64,000 nt of DNA from Flammeovirgaceae bacterium UBA6059 (GCA_002435755.1 DIYH01000010.1:16427-80426), one strand, 5' to 3'. Shown: positions 1 through 9,344, numbered from the stretch's first letter. The notes: a model not told the origin generated them from the sequence alone. A program made the numbers and translations.

Positions 1-1639
1 GGTAAATGAGCTCTCCTGTTTCAGGTGCTGCAGTATCACCAGCAGATTTATCTTCAGGAGAGATGTTATCAGTACGAGTAGCAGACCAGTCCATCCAGCT
101 GCCATCAGGTTTTTGAGCTTCACCTTTGATCCCTGTCTCTGTGAAAAAACCTGAAAATCGAGTATCACCATCACCACTTGGATCAAAGACTAACGTAATG
201 CCTGGGTCATCCATCTTCACTTTGCTTGTAAGCGTGCTGTCACCCATCATGATTTGACCTTTATGGGCTCCAGGGCTTCCTGAGATTTCAAGTGATAAAG
301 ACTTCCCACCGACCTTCAGGTCGTATTTGCCGCTACGGTCCACAGCACCCATATCAATTAAACTCATCGACTCTCCCCTGACCCAGTTCTCAAAGATTTT
401 GGTAGAGTTGTCAAACAAATTCCCGTCAGTAATGATAAAGTTGGCCAATCGGCCATTTTGAAGCGAGCCAACTTTATCTGCTACTAGCAAGAAACTCGCC
501 GGATTATACGTGATCGCCTTAAGTGCTTCTGATTCATTCAAACCATAGCTGACCGCCTTCCGCACATTTTTCAAGAAGCTACTAGCATCTTTCAGACCAT
601 CTGATGTAAAGGCAAACTGAACTCCATTGTCTGATAAGATCGCTCCGTTTTTGGGTGCTAACTCCCAATGCTTAAGCTCGGAGAGGCTTACATTTAATGC
701 ATCATAAGGGTCGTCAACATCATACGCATCTGGAAAACTGACTGGAATAATAAGTTTGGCATTAGTCGCCTTTATTTCTGCCACTCTCTGGTATTCATCA
801 CCAGCTCCTTTGATGATAAACTGCTTACCAAATTCATCTCCTAACTTGTCGGCAAGAAGAGTTCTGTGCTTCTCGTTAGAAGTGATAACTTGTGGTAGGT
901 TCTGCAAGTCATTGTAAGCTTGCAAACTAAGGTTTACTTGCTGTTGATTGAGAGGTGAACGATACCACAGACCATCATAATACGTCTGACGCAGCAAAGC
1001 AGCCGCACCCATTATCGAGTTGGGATAGTTCTGACTGGAGCTTCCTCTGTCAAACGAGTAGTTAGCTCCTACTCTTGGAGAAATTAACATATGCTGCTCA
1101 GGCCCATCACCGAGTACTACCAGTGCTGCACTACCTCTTACGATCCCGTCAGGATGATGCGTCACTACGGCTCCAAAGCCCGCCTTTCGTAAGCCTTCAG
1201 CTGCCTTAGCATCAGTTTTGAACACCTCTGCCGCTTCGACATCTGCCTTGATCGCTTCATTCCAACCATATGCGCCTTCCTTCTTCGTGTCCAATTGAGG
1301 AGGTGCCATAAAGTTGAAACCGGCACGCTTGACCTCTGGCATACCATAGCTGGAATAGGCATCCACAAAGGCAGGGTAGATGGACATTCCTGATAGGTCT
1401 TTGATGATAGCCCCGTCCGGTACAACCACATCAACACCACTTCCTACTACAAATCCATCACGGATCAACAGTGTAGCATTTTCAAGTTTGGTTTGATAAT
1501 CCACGAATATCGTGGCATTGGTAAAGGCGTAAGTGTCTACTCGTTTGTCGGCTACCCCATTGACCGGGAATGATTCTTGAGCAATTGCACCTAACACCAG
1601 AGACAGCAGAATAGCTGTCAGTGTAAGCGTTCTTTTCAT
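1..1639 (-). CDS. Amidohydrolase-family exported protein with degenerate metal site (3' end outside window)
   Basis: This reverse-strand gene starts at the ATG at 1639 and runs off the left edge after 546 codons, so the C-terminus is missing. It begins with a signal peptide (MKRTLTLTAILLSLVLGAIA). The N-terminal beta-sandwich typical of amidohydrolases follows (residues about 35-80), ending in a strand that normally carries the metal-binding HxH. Here that strand reads YPAFVDAYSSYG, so both histidines are absent. Later the protein has the family's C-terminal signature NPASFLLVADKVGSLQNGR, where the imidazolonepropionase-like group ends its barrel. Such exported amidohydrolase-like proteins with a lost HxH occur in Bacteroidota, often next to an intact homologue, which would lie to the left of this window. 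The enzyme is exported or periplasmic. A catalytic role is doubtful; substrate unknown. Confidence 0.8.
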   Translation of the reverse strand, partial: MKRTLTLTAILLSLVLGAIAQESFPVNGVADKRVDTYAFTNATIFVDYQTKLENATLLIRDGFVVGSGVDVVVPDGAIIKDLSGMSIYPAFVDAYSSYGMPEVKRAGFNFMAPPQLDTKKEGAYGWNEAIKADVEAAEVFKTDAKAAEGLRKAGFGAVVTHHPDGIVRGSAALVVLGDGPEQHMLISPRVGANYSFDRGSSSQNYPNSIMGAAALLRQTYYDGLWYRSPLNQQQVNLSLQAYNDLQNLPQVITSNEKHRTLLADKLGDEFGKQFIIKGAGDEYQRVAEIKATNAKLIIPVSFPDAYDVDDPYDALNVSLSELKHWELAPKNGAILSDNGVQFAFTSDGLKDASSFLKNVRKAVSYGLNESEALKAITYNPASFLLVADKVGSLQNGRLANFIITDGNLFDNSTKIFENWVRGESMSLIDMGAVDRSGKYDLKVGGKSLSLEISGSPGAHKGQIMMGDSTLTSKVKMDDPGITLVFDPSGDGDTRFSGFFTETGIKGEAQKPDGSWMDWSATRTDNISPEDKSAGDTAAPETGELIY

Positions 1640-1737
1640 GGAAATTGACTTTTTGGTTAGCTACCGGAAGTTAGCTAAAAACTGCCTTGAATGAGGTTTA
1701 ACTTAAGGGCTATCACCTACCGCCCGTCAATATAGAA

Positions 1738-2832
1738 TCAATCTATATCCTCGAAATTAACATAGCCCGTCAACCTAACGGTCTGCGTTGGGTTGTTAGG
1801 GTCATTAGAAAAAATGGTTAGCATTTTTAGTTGATTTCCCTTTCTGCCCGAAGTATCAAAGATGACCTGAAGCTTTTCTGACTCACCTTCTTGAATGGTC
1901 CTGTTATACAATACACCTTTAGTACAGTCACAGTTACTCTTGAGACTTCTAATTTGTAAAGGGTCAATACCAGCATTGGTTAATGTAAAGACGCCCGTTA
2001 TGATCTCTCCTTGATCAACTTTCCCAAAATCAACTTGCTGTTCATCAATAGCGAGGACCGGTACCTTTGCGGCCTCCTCATCTGAAAGTAGTGGGAAGAA
2101 CTCTTCAACGGTGGCCAATACATTGAAGGCTTTTCTGGAGTTATCTCGCTCATCAGTAAAGAGTACCAACTCATGGCTATTGAAACCGAGTAATTCAAGA
2201 TCGCCAGGATCATATGAAAGTGTCAAACTTCCTAATTCTCCTGGTTTAAGGGTTTTAGGAGACCAACTGATGCTGATGTTGGAAGGTGCTTCAAACTTAT
2301 CGAGGAAGCTTAGGTCTTCCGCTCCTTGGTTGTAAATATCAAAGCTTTTGCTAAAAACCTTCTCATTGGTCATTCTGCCAAGGTTGAAAGATCTGTACCT
2401 AGTCCTCAATGCCCCCATCTGATTGGGTAGGTTTTCTATTATTGTTTCAGGTTTTGGTTTGACAGTACCCTTAACATATAGAAATGTAGTGGCTTCTGCA
2501 TTGGTTGTGACGGTCAAGGACTTTCTAAAAGTGCCTGGCCTGTTATACGGATTGAAAGACACGACCACAAAACCTGTATCTCCTGGTAAGATCACCTTTT
2601 TCGACCAATCAGGTAGTGTACACCCACATGTGGCCTTCACATCCAAAATAGCTAATGCCCCACTCCCTACATTCAGGAATTTGAAAGTGTGTGCAACAGG
2701 ACCATCAATTTCATTGATCTCTCCAAAATCGTGTACTTCCTCCAGCAATCGCACTACCGGCACATCCTGAGCATTAAGATTAGAAATCGCCATAAACAGG
2801 CTTAAAAAAACAATTACACCTACACTTTTCAT
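1738..2832 (-). CDS. DUF1573 domain exported protein
   Basis: The 364-residue protein starts with a clear signal peptide (MKSVGVIVFLSLFMAISNLNAQ). Two immunoglobulin-like DUF1573 repeats are visible, at about residues 28-125 (with ATCGCTLPDW) and 262-355 (with SNCDCTKGVL). The paired Cys-x-Cys motif is the hallmark of this family, which is abundant in Bacteroidota. The middle section (about 130-250) is also rich in beta strands and looks like a more diverged copy of the same fold (ASH/MSP-like). It is probably a periplasmic or surface beta-sandwich protein. No enzymatic residues are apparent. It is transcribed divergently from trpS across a 95-base gap. Confidence 0.85.
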   Translation of the reverse strand: MKSVGVIVFLSLFMAISNLNAQDVPVVRLLEEVHDFGEINEIDGPVAHTFKFLNVGSGALAILDVKATCGCTLPDWSKKVILPGDTGFVVVSFNPYNRPGTFRKSLTVTTNAEATTFLYVKGTVKPKPETIIENLPNQMGALRTRYRSFNLGRMTNEKVFSKSFDIYNQGAEDLSFLDKFEAPSNISISWSPKTLKPGELGSLTLSYDPGDLELLGFNSHELVLFTDERDNSRKAFNVLATVEEFFPLLSDEEAAKVPVLAIDEQQVDFGKVDQGEIITGVFTLTNAGIDPLQIRSLKSNCDCTKGVLYNRTIQEGESEKLQVIFDTSGRKGNQLKMLTIFSNDPNNPTQTVRLTGYVNFEDID

Positions 2833-2914
2833 CTCCGCAAATTTGCAAAAAGACCTTCTTAATCAAAAGCAACGCTGAATATCGCTGAGTAGTTATAAGC
2901 AAGCCTTTTTATAC

Positions 2915-2922
2915 TAGTTTTG
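2915..2922 (+). promoter_or_regulatory. Possible -7 box (TAGTTTTG) of trpS
   Basis: TAGTTTTG matches the Bacteroidota -7 consensus TAnnTTTG. It ends only five bases before the trpS ATG at 2928, so transcription would start on or next to the start codon and give a leaderless or nearly leaderless mRNA. No convincing -33 TTG lies at the right distance, so the call is weak. Confidence 0.25.
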
Positions 2923-2927
2923 CCGCC

Positions 2928-3899
2928 ATGGCACGCATACTTACAGGCATACAGAGTTCTGGTAAACCCCACCTTGGTAACCTTATGGGGGCAATCATAC
3001 CGGCTATCAGGCTTTCAGAAGACGAAAAGAACGACTCTCTGTTTTTCATAGCTGACCTGCACTCGCTAACGACAATAAAAGACTCAGAAGTACGTCAGGA
3101 AAATACTCGAGCAGTTGCTGCTGCATGGATCGCCTGTGGTTTTGACACTGCTCGCAATACCTTTTACAGACAATCCAGGGTCAATGAAGTTTGTGAGTTG
3201 ACCTGGTTTCTCAATTGCTACACTCCTTACCCAATGCTTGCTAATGCGCATTCTTTCAAGGATAAGGCTGATCGGCTGTCTGATGTCAATGCAGGGTTGT
3301 TTACATATCCGGTATTAATGGCTTCTGATATATTGCTGTATGACGCTAACATTGTTCCGGTAGGTAAAGACCAAAAGCAGCATCTCGAGATGACGCGTGA
3401 TATTGCCAGTTCTTTTAATGCAAAGTACGGTGAGGTATTTGTATTGCCGGAAGCAAGAATTGACGAACAACTCATGACAATTCCGGGTACGGATGGTCAA
3501 AAAATGAGCAAGTCGTATGGTAACATTATTGACATCTTCTTACCAGAAAAGCAGCTCAAAAAGCAGGTGATGTCTATTATCACTGACAGCACTCCCCTTG
3601 AGGAGCCTAAAGATCCTGATACCTGCAATGTGTTCAAGCTTTATGAATTACTCGCGGATGAATCAAGCATCGCTGATATGCGCAATAACTATCTCAGTGG
3701 AGGATATGGTTATGGACACGCTAAAAAGGCATTGCTAGAGCTTATGATTGATAGATACAGCCATGAGCGGGCACGTTTTGCAGAATTGATGAACGACCAG
3801 GCTACACTGGAAAATGAGCTACAACAAGGTGAGGACAAGGCCAGAAAGATTGCCACCGAGGTACTGGACAGGGTAAGAAAGGTACTTGGATTTAGGTAA
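2928..3899 (+). CDS. trpS: Tryptophanyl-tRNA synthetase
   Basis: This 323-residue class I synthetase charges tRNA-Trp in the cytoplasm. The HIGH-equivalent motif appears as SGKPHLGN (residues 11-18) and the KMSKS loop is intact at residues 192-196 within GTDGQKMSKSYGN. The length matches bacterial TrpRS (about 320-340 residues). The ATG at 2928 gives the usual N-terminus MARILTGIQSSGKPH, so the start is well supported. It reads in the same direction as the phosphohexomutase gene 68 bases downstream, but the gap and the unrelated function make cotranscription only possible. Confidence 0.96.
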   Translation: MARILTGIQSSGKPHLGNLMGAIIPAIRLSEDEKNDSLFFIADLHSLTTIKDSEVRQENTRAVAAAWIACGFDTARNTFYRQSRVNEVCELTWFLNCYTPYPMLANAHSFKDKADRLSDVNAGLFTYPVLMASDILLYDANIVPVGKDQKQHLEMTRDIASSFNAKYGEVFVLPEARIDEQLMTIPGTDGQKMSKSYGNIIDIFLPEKQLKKQVMSIITDSTPLEEPKDPDTCNVFKLYELLADESSIADMRNNYLSGGYGYGHAKKALLELMIDRYSHERARFAELMNDQATLENELQQGEDKARKIATEVLDRVRKVLGFR

Positions 3900-3967
3900 T
3901 AAAATTCATTTGACTTTGAGTTCAAAATCAATCATTTTCACTGATATAGACTTTAAAACCGAAAACG

Positions 3968-5695
3968 ATGGCAGACCAACAAATCATAGACAAAGCCAAC
4001 AGTTGGCTATCGAGCAATATAGACAATGACGCAAAGACAGAGATCTCTGCGATGCTTAAAGCTGATGATGACACAGCACTGGTAGAGGCTTTTTACAAGG
4101 ACCTTGAGTTCGGCACTGGTGGACTAAGAGGTATCATGGGTGTTGGCTCAAATCGTATCAACAAGTACACAGTTGGTATGGCTACCCAGGGTCTGGCCAA
4201 CTATCTATTGAAAACCTACCCTGATGAGCAGATCAAAGTGGCCATTGCGCATGACAGTCGAAACAATAGTCGATTTTTCGCTGAAACCACAGCGGCTGTT
4301 TGTTCGGCCAATGGCATCAAGGTATATCTGTTTGAAGAACTAAGACCCACACCGGAATTGTCTTTTGCAATTCGTCATCTAGGCTGTCACAGTGGTGTAG
4401 TACTAACTGCCTCTCACAACCCTAAAGAATACAACGGTTACAAAGCTTACTGGAATGATGGTGCACAGATCATTGCACCTCACGACAAAAATATCATCAA
4501 CGAGGTTGGTAATATAAAAAGCATCAACAATGTGAGATTTGATGCTGACGACTCACTTATTATTCCGATAGGAAAAGACGTGGATAGGCCTTACCTCGAA
4601 AAGGTTGCAGCCCTGTCACTATCTCCTGATGCCATAAACAGACAAAAAGATCTCAAAATCGTCTTCTCTCCCATTCATGGCACGGGGATTACACTTGTAC
4701 CGGCCATTCTTGAGAAAATGGGATTTGAGAATGTGCATGTTGTTGAAGAACAGAGTACCCCCGATGGTAATTTCCCAACAGTGGTATACCCCAATCCCGA
4801 AGAAGCGGAAGCCTTGTCTATAGCTCTTACAAAGGCGAAAGAGATCGATGCTGATATCCTCATGGGTACTGATCCGGATGCGGATAGAGTAGGAATAGCT
4901 GTCAAAAATGAAGTAGGTGATTTTCAGCTGTTGAATGGTAATCAGACAGGTGCTTTGCTGGTGTATTACATGCTCAGGAAATGGAAGGACAATGGCAAGT
5001 TGGACGGTAATCAGTTTATAGTTAAGACTATTGTAACTTCCGATCTGCTCTTCGAGATAGCCGAAGGTTTTGGAGTAAAGTATTATGAGACACTCACGGG
5101 CTTTAAATTCATAGCAGCACTTATCAAGCAATTGGAAGGTAAAGAAACCTTCATAGGGGGTGGTGAAGAAAGCTATGGCTACCTGATCAGCGACTTTGTG
5201 CGTGACAAGGATGCTATTGCCTCTTGTGCTATGATCGCAGAAATGGCAGCATGGGCTAAAGATGAAGGCATGTCTCCTTTTGAGCTATTGCAGAAGGTTT
5301 ATCAAGAATTCGGTGTATATCATGAATCCCTTGTATCTATTACCAAAAAGGGGAAATCAGGAGCTGAAGAGATCGCCGAGATGATGAAAGACCTGAGGAG
5401 TACACCTCCATCTACTCTTGGAGGATCTGAAGTTACCCACGTACTCGACTATCAGAATTTGGTAAAGAGAGAACTAGTGACAGGAAAAGAGGAATCGCTC
5501 GACTTCCCTAAGTCTAACGTGCTTCAGTTTATGACCAAAGATGGTGACAAGATTTCAGCACGTCCATCTGGTACAGAGCCTAAGATCAAATTTTACTTTA
5601 GTGTGAAGGCAGCATTGGGTGATAAAGACTACCGAGAGGTTGAAGCTGGTCTCAAAGAGAAAATCTCGCTTATGTCCAAAAACTTAAATTTATAA
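3968..5695 (+). CDS. Phosphoglucomutase/phosphomannomutase (alpha-D-phosphohexomutase)
   Basis: The 575-residue enzyme interconverts hexose 1- and 6-phosphates in the cytoplasm. The catalytic phosphoserine lies at Ser149 in TASHNPKEYNGYK, the Mg-binding loop DPDADRVG begins at residue 302, the sugar-binding GGGEESYG follows near residue 396, and the C-terminal phosphate-binding RPSGTEPKIKFY is present near 537. All four active-site loops of the superfamily are intact. The length of about 575 places it in the PgcA/PGM2-like group, which acts mainly on glucose phosphates and sometimes on phosphodeoxyribose. With pgi and a HAD mutase-like gene nearby, a role in glucose-phosphate interconversion for glycogen or envelope sugars is likely. 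Confidence 0.93.
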   Translation: MADQQIIDKANSWLSSNIDNDAKTEISAMLKADDDTALVEAFYKDLEFGTGGLRGIMGVGSNRINKYTVGMATQGLANYLLKTYPDEQIKVAIAHDSRNNSRFFAETTAAVCSANGIKVYLFEELRPTPELSFAIRHLGCHSGVVLTASHNPKEYNGYKAYWNDGAQIIAPHDKNIINEVGNIKSINNVRFDADDSLIIPIGKDVDRPYLEKVAALSLSPDAINRQKDLKIVFSPIHGTGITLVPAILEKMGFENVHVVEEQSTPDGNFPTVVYPNPEEAEALSIALTKAKEIDADILMGTDPDADRVGIAVKNEVGDFQLLNGNQTGALLVYYMLRKWKDNGKLDGNQFIVKTIVTSDLLFEIAEGFGVKYYETLTGFKFIAALIKQLEGKETFIGGGEESYGYLISDFVRDKDAIASCAMIAEMAAWAKDEGMSPFELLQKVYQEFGVYHESLVSITKKGKSGAEEIAEMMKDLRSTPPSTLGGSEVTHVLDYQNLVKRELVTGKEESLDFPKSNVLQFMTKDGDKISARPSGTEPKIKFYFSVKAALGDKDYREVEAGLKEKISLMSKNLNL

Positions 5696-5873
5696 GCGAA
5701 TTGTGAAAACAACTGATTAGATTGCTATTTTCGCAGTGAAATACTAGTTTAATGAAACTGGTAGAGATAGTTCTTTTACCAATCAGCTCTGGAAAGTTTT
5801 CTAAAGGTAATTAAGTATTTTCTGTCAATAGTTATATTTTCAGGATTGAATTGTCACTAACCAAAGTAGAGCA

Positions 5874-6845
5874 TTGGAAGTAGCCGTTAATGTTATTCTT
5901 ATTATTGTTGGATTTGTGCTCCTTATTAAAGGTGCGGATTTCCTGGTTTCAGGGGCTTCTTCGCTCGCAAAAAGATTCAATGTTTCTGATATAGCCATTG
6001 GTCTGACAGTAGTGGCCATGGGTACCTCTGCTCCGGAACTGGTCGTCAACATTATTTCAGGGTCTTCCGGTCACAATGAAGTTGTTTACGGCAATATCAT
6101 TGGATCCAATATCTTCAACATGTTTTTGATATTGGGGATTGCTGCCGTCATCTATCCTATTACTGTTCAGAAAAATGCCCTTTGGAAAGAAGTCCCTTAT
6201 TCGTTACTCGCGACGATCGTATTCTTTGTCCTGGTCAATGATGTAATGTTTTTGGACAAAGGTGAAAACGCCCTAAGTCTAACGGACAGCTTTATTTTGT
6301 TGATCATGTTCGGCCTTTTCCTTCTGTACATTTTTCTTAACATGAAGAATACAGGAGATATAGAGGGAGTCGAAGATATCGTCATATTCAGTAATCTAAA
6401 GACAAGTATCTTGGTTATCGCAGGTATCGGTGGCCTTTCAATAGGAGGCAAGGTCATAGTTGATAATGCTGTTGCGGTCGCCCACCATTTTGATGTGAGT
6501 GAGAAGCTTATTGGACTTACAATATTAGCTGCTGGCACCTCACTACCAGAGTTAGCAACTACCGCAGTAGCTGCCTTCCAAAAGAAATCTGACCTAGCCG
6601 TGGGTAACATTGTCGGCTCCAACATATTCAATTTGTTACTGGTATTAGGTTTGACAGGATTTACCTCTGCCCCTCTGGTGTATGATGCAGTGTTGAACAC
6701 TGACTTGATATTGATCATGATCGGCACATTAATGCTGTTTGTATTCATGTTCACTTTAGACAAGTACAAAATTGACCGTGTGGAAGGTGCATTGTACCTC
6801 GTAGGTTTCGTTGGGTACACCTACTACCTCTTCCTCCGAATGTAA
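5874..6845 (+). CDS. Calcium/sodium antiporter of the CaCA family (YrbG-like)
   Basis: This 323-residue inner-membrane protein is nearly all hydrophobic helices (about ten). It carries the two inverted alpha repeats of the Ca2+/cation antiporter superfamily: GLTVVAMGTSAPELVVNI near residue 43 with GNIIGSNIFNM, and GLTILAAGTSLPELATTA near residue 215 with GNIVGSNIFNL. The acidic residue in each GTS-PE motif is the ion-binding site. The most likely start is a TTG at 5874, which directly gives MEVAVNVILIIVGF; no suitable ATG precedes the first helix. A clear terminator follows. The exchanged ion (Ca2+ with Na+ or H+) is inferred from the family. Confidence 0.92.
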   Translation: MEVAVNVILIIVGFVLLIKGADFLVSGASSLAKRFNVSDIAIGLTVVAMGTSAPELVVNIISGSSGHNEVVYGNIIGSNIFNMFLILGIAAVIYPITVQKNALWKEVPYSLLATIVFFVLVNDVMFLDKGENALSLTDSFILLIMFGLFLLYIFLNMKNTGDIEGVEDIVIFSNLKTSILVIAGIGGLSIGGKVIVDNAVAVAHHFDVSEKLIGLTILAAGTSLPELATTAVAAFQKKSDLAVGNIVGSNIFNLLLVLGLTGFTSAPLVYDAVLNTDLILIMIGTLMLFVFMFTLDKYKIDRVEGALYLVGFVGYTYYLFLRM

Positions 6846-6879
6846 GTCAAGAGACAAGCTCCAACTTAACATTATTTAA

Positions 6880-6906
6880 CAGGCTCCATCAGTGAGCCTT
6901 TTTTTG
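6880..6906 (+). terminator. Rho-independent terminator after the antiporter gene
   Basis: AGGCTC (6881-6886) pairs with GAGCCT (6894-6899) around a seven-base loop and runs into a stretch of seven T. It lies 35 bases past the antiporter stop and before the ECF sigma gene. Confidence 0.75.
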
Positions 6907-6958
6907 TTTGACATAATTTGGTCATCGAGGCAACTACTTCGCTTCATCACACATTCTT

Positions 6959-7522
6959 ATGTCAAATAACCAACACCACAACCTGACATTGAAAGACGAG
7001 CAACTATTTGAGCTCTGTAGGCAAAATGACGCTAAGGCACAAGAAGTGCTCTATCGTACGCATGCTAATGCCATGTTTCGGCTATGTCATAGATATATGA
7101 AAGATGAGCACTTGTCAGAAGAGGCAATGATACAGGGGTTTTATAAGGTGCTAACGAAGGTTGATACATTTGAATGGCGCGGACCTGCATCGTTTGTTGG
7201 ATGGATCAAACGGATCATGGTCAACGAATGCCTGATGTTGCTGCGAAAGCAAAAACATCAAGCTTCAGGTACTGAAGATGAAATGTTGCTGGTCGCTAAT
7301 CAGGATTTTGCTGAAAATGGATTGCTAGCCGAGCAAGTTCATCAAATGGTGTCCATGCTCCCGGCTGGCTATCGGACGGTCTTCAATCTTTATGTAATTG
7401 AAGGCTATAGCCACAAAGAGATTGCGCAGAAGCTTGGTGTACAGGAAAGTACTTCTAAATCTCAACTCAGCAAGGCCAGGAATTTATTGAGGAAGTGGGT
7501 GACAAAACTAGATATGCTATGA
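6959..7522 (+). CDS. RNA polymerase sigma factor, ECF (sigma-70) family
   Basis: The 187-residue protein has the two domains of an ECF sigma factor. Region 2 spans about residues 20-92 (FRLCHRYMKDEHLSEEAMIQ, then FVGWIKRIMVNECLMLLRKQ). Region 4 spans about 128-180 with the helix-turn-helix GYSHKEIAQKLGVQESTSKS. It would direct RNA polymerase to a small regulon in response to an envelope cue. Its stop overlaps the start of the next gene in an ATGA arrangement, which indicates translational coupling with a membrane-anchored partner that probably acts as its regulator. Confidence 0.92.
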   Translation: MSNNQHHNLTLKDEQLFELCRQNDAKAQEVLYRTHANAMFRLCHRYMKDEHLSEEAMIQGFYKVLTKVDTFEWRGPASFVGWIKRIMVNECLMLLRKQKHQASGTEDEMLLVANQDFAENGLLAEQVHQMVSMLPAGYRTVFNLYVIEGYSHKEIAQKLGVQESTSKSQLSKARNLLRKWVTKLDML

Positions 7523-8376
7523 AAGCAAATGAGTTTGACAAAAAAGTAAAGAACCATGTTAAGCAGGTCGAGCACGCAACGCCCAAGCATGTCAAATGGG
7601 ATATAGACAGATCCTGGGATAAGATCAGTCAGCTACTGAAGCAAGCCAGTCCAAAGTCGATCATTTGGTATTTTTCTCTAGCTGCCAGCGTGTCTATGGT
7701 GATGGCTAGTACTCAACTGATCAAAGACATCTTTGAACCGGTGGAAACCGATATTGAGGTCGGTCAGGATAATACTAACACAGAGGTAGCTAGCTACAGT
7801 GATACTCCTACATCCAGGCCGGACCCTATCAAAAGTCTGATGTACCTCGAACCTGTTGCGGCAAGAAAAATAGCTTACACTCTGGTAGAACCATCTGACC
7901 TCCACAAAATAGATATCAAAACGGTTTCTCTTAGTTCATCTACTCCAACCAGCCATAAGCAAATACATGTCAAGCCGAGGTTTAGCACTTCAGCTAGTAC
8001 CAGGGGTTTTTTCGCAGGTGCAGAATTGAGAGTACTATCTAATCAGTCTATTCGCAATACGAGATTAGGTTTTGGACTTGAGGCAATCGCTGATTTAAGC
8101 AGTTTTGCCAATCAAGAAGAAAATAACTCAAAGTTACCAGCAACCAACGCTTTGTATGCCAGCCTGCTACTTGTCAACGATAAGTCCAAGAGGTCCTGGA
8201 ATGCAAGCATCGGCACCCCTGTAATTCAATCAGTTACTGACGACAATAAACTGAAGCCTATGCTGAAACTCAACTACCAAACCAAATTGACTCCCTGGCT
8301 TTATATAGGACCTGAAGTAATTATCACGAGACAGTTCAAAAAGATATATCCGGGAATTACTTTATCCTTCGGCTAA
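7519..8376 (+). CDS. Membrane-anchored partner of the ECF sigma factor (putative anti-sigma / barrel-like protein)
   Basis: I place the start at the ATG at 7519, which overlaps the sigma stop (ATGA); an upstream GTG at 7495 is also open but would overlap more. The 285-residue protein has a charged cytoplasmic N-terminus of about 45 residues (EFDKKVKNHVKQ, WDIDRSWDKISQLLKQ), one membrane helix (about 48-66, SIIWYFSLAASVSMVMAS), then an exported section. The last 130 residues look like alternating beta strands and end in ITLSFG, as outer-membrane or barrel-like domains do. The zinc-binding anti-sigma motif HxxxCxxC is missing. Gene order suggests it controls the sigma factor, but this is inference. 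I do not recognise a named family. Confidence 0.75.
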   Translation: MKANEFDKKVKNHVKQVEHATPKHVKWDIDRSWDKISQLLKQASPKSIIWYFSLAASVSMVMASTQLIKDIFEPVETDIEVGQDNTNTEVASYSDTPTSRPDPIKSLMYLEPVAARKIAYTLVEPSDLHKIDIKTVSLSSSTPTSHKQIHVKPRFSTSASTRGFFAGAELRVLSNQSIRNTRLGFGLEAIADLSSFANQEENNSKLPATNALYASLLLVNDKSKRSWNASIGTPVIQSVTDDNKLKPMLKLNYQTKLTPWLYIGPEVIITRQFKKIYPGITLSFG

Positions 8377-8610
8377 AACTAGTGTAGTAGCCTCATTTTT
8401 TTGTTGCTGAGTCTCATCGAGTTAGCCAGCTTAGCTAAAAATTATCCTTCTTTTTATTTGGACGTTAATCACTTGTCCATAATTTTGCTTCAATAAGTAG
8501 AAAGTTTTGTTACGAATTTTTCAATAATTCAATCCAATCAATAAACAAAACGAGACTGCCAGCTATAATTTGTTAGACATAAGGTAGTTTTCTAATCATC
8601 CCAAATCCAA

Positions 8611-9285
8611 ATGATATCAACGATAATCTTCGACATGGACGGAGTAATAGTGGACAGTGAACCTGTACATTATGAAATCGAAACTTCGGTGATGCGCGAT
8701 CTTGGTGTCAATATCAGTCGAAAAGAGTATCTGACTTTTGTTGGCAAGACATCAAAAAACATGTGGACGGAGTTGATCGACAGATTTGATCTCGAGGTAT
8801 CTGTAGAATCCGCTATTCAAATGAGTAAGGATCGTTATCACCACGAGTTGTATCATACTGATCGACCGCTTGCGATTTCTGGCACATTACAGCTCATCAA
8901 AGGGCTCCATGCCGCAGGAAAAAAACTTGTACTGGCTTCTTCTTCTACGTTGGAAAACATCCACATGGTACTTGAAAAGCATCAGTTGAAGCAATACTTC
9001 TCGCATATAGTTGGAGGTGATGAAGTCAACAATGGAAAGCCTGAGCCTGACATATTCAACTTAGCAGCAAAGCGTGCTAAAACTCTACCTTCTCAGTGCC
9101 TGGTGATAGAGGATTCTCGCAACGGTGTGGCAGCCGCAAAAGCCGCTGGTATGAGATGTATTGGTTATGACAACCCGTCATCTCCAGGCCAACTTCTTTA
9201 TGATGCCGATCTTGTCATCACCGATATGACAGACCTTACAGCCCAAAACATTTTTGATAAACTAGGCACAGTAAAACCTTCTTAA
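8611..9285 (+). CDS. HAD-superfamily hydrolase, beta-phosphoglucomutase-like
   Basis: The 224-residue cytoplasmic protein shows all four HAD motifs: the nucleophile and acid Asp8/Asp10 in IIFDMDGVIVDSEP, the Ser motif in LVLASSSTLENI, the Lys in GGDEVNNGKPEPDIF, and the acidic motif in VIEDSRNGVAAAKAAGM. The helical C1 cap between motifs I and II places it with beta-phosphoglucomutases and small sugar-phosphate phosphatases (YcjU, Gph, 2-deoxyglucose-6-phosphatase). It is followed 78 bases downstream by pgi, so a sugar phosphate is the likely substrate. Mutase and phosphatase cannot be distinguished from the sequence alone. Confidence 0.88.
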   Translation: MISTIIFDMDGVIVDSEPVHYEIETSVMRDLGVNISRKEYLTFVGKTSKNMWTELIDRFDLEVSVESAIQMSKDRYHHELYHTDRPLAISGTLQLIKGLHAAGKKLVLASSSTLENIHMVLEKHQLKQYFSHIVGGDEVNNGKPEPDIFNLAAKRAKTLPSQCLVIEDSRNGVAAAKAAGMRCIGYDNPSSPGQLLYDADLVITDMTDLTAQNIFDKLGTVKPS

Positions 9286-9313
9286 CTTTCCTTATCACCA
9301 CTGACAGTTGGCA

Positions 9314-9344
9314 TTGTCTGTCAAGGTGGATTTATAGATTTTTG
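9314..9344 (+). promoter_or_regulatory. Candidate promoter of pgi
   Basis: A TTG at 9314-9316 is followed after about 20 bases by GATTTTTG (9337-9344), close to the Bacteroidota arrangement TTG / TAnnTTTG. The predicted start would leave a leader of roughly 12-15 bases before the pgi ATG at 9364. Confidence 0.35.

Noticed and set aside
4619..5131. 170-codon antisense ORF inside the phosphohexomutase gene
   Set aside because: The forward frame has all active-site motifs; the antisense translation has no signal or domain and irregular composition.
6197..6820. 207-codon antisense ORF inside the antiporter gene
   Set aside because: It mirrors the hydrophobic codons of a certain membrane protein gene; no start context or domain.
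9306..9324. TGACAG/CTGTCA inverted repeat before pgi as terminator
   Set aside because: Six-base stem with a long loop and no T run; it overlaps a better promoter candidate.
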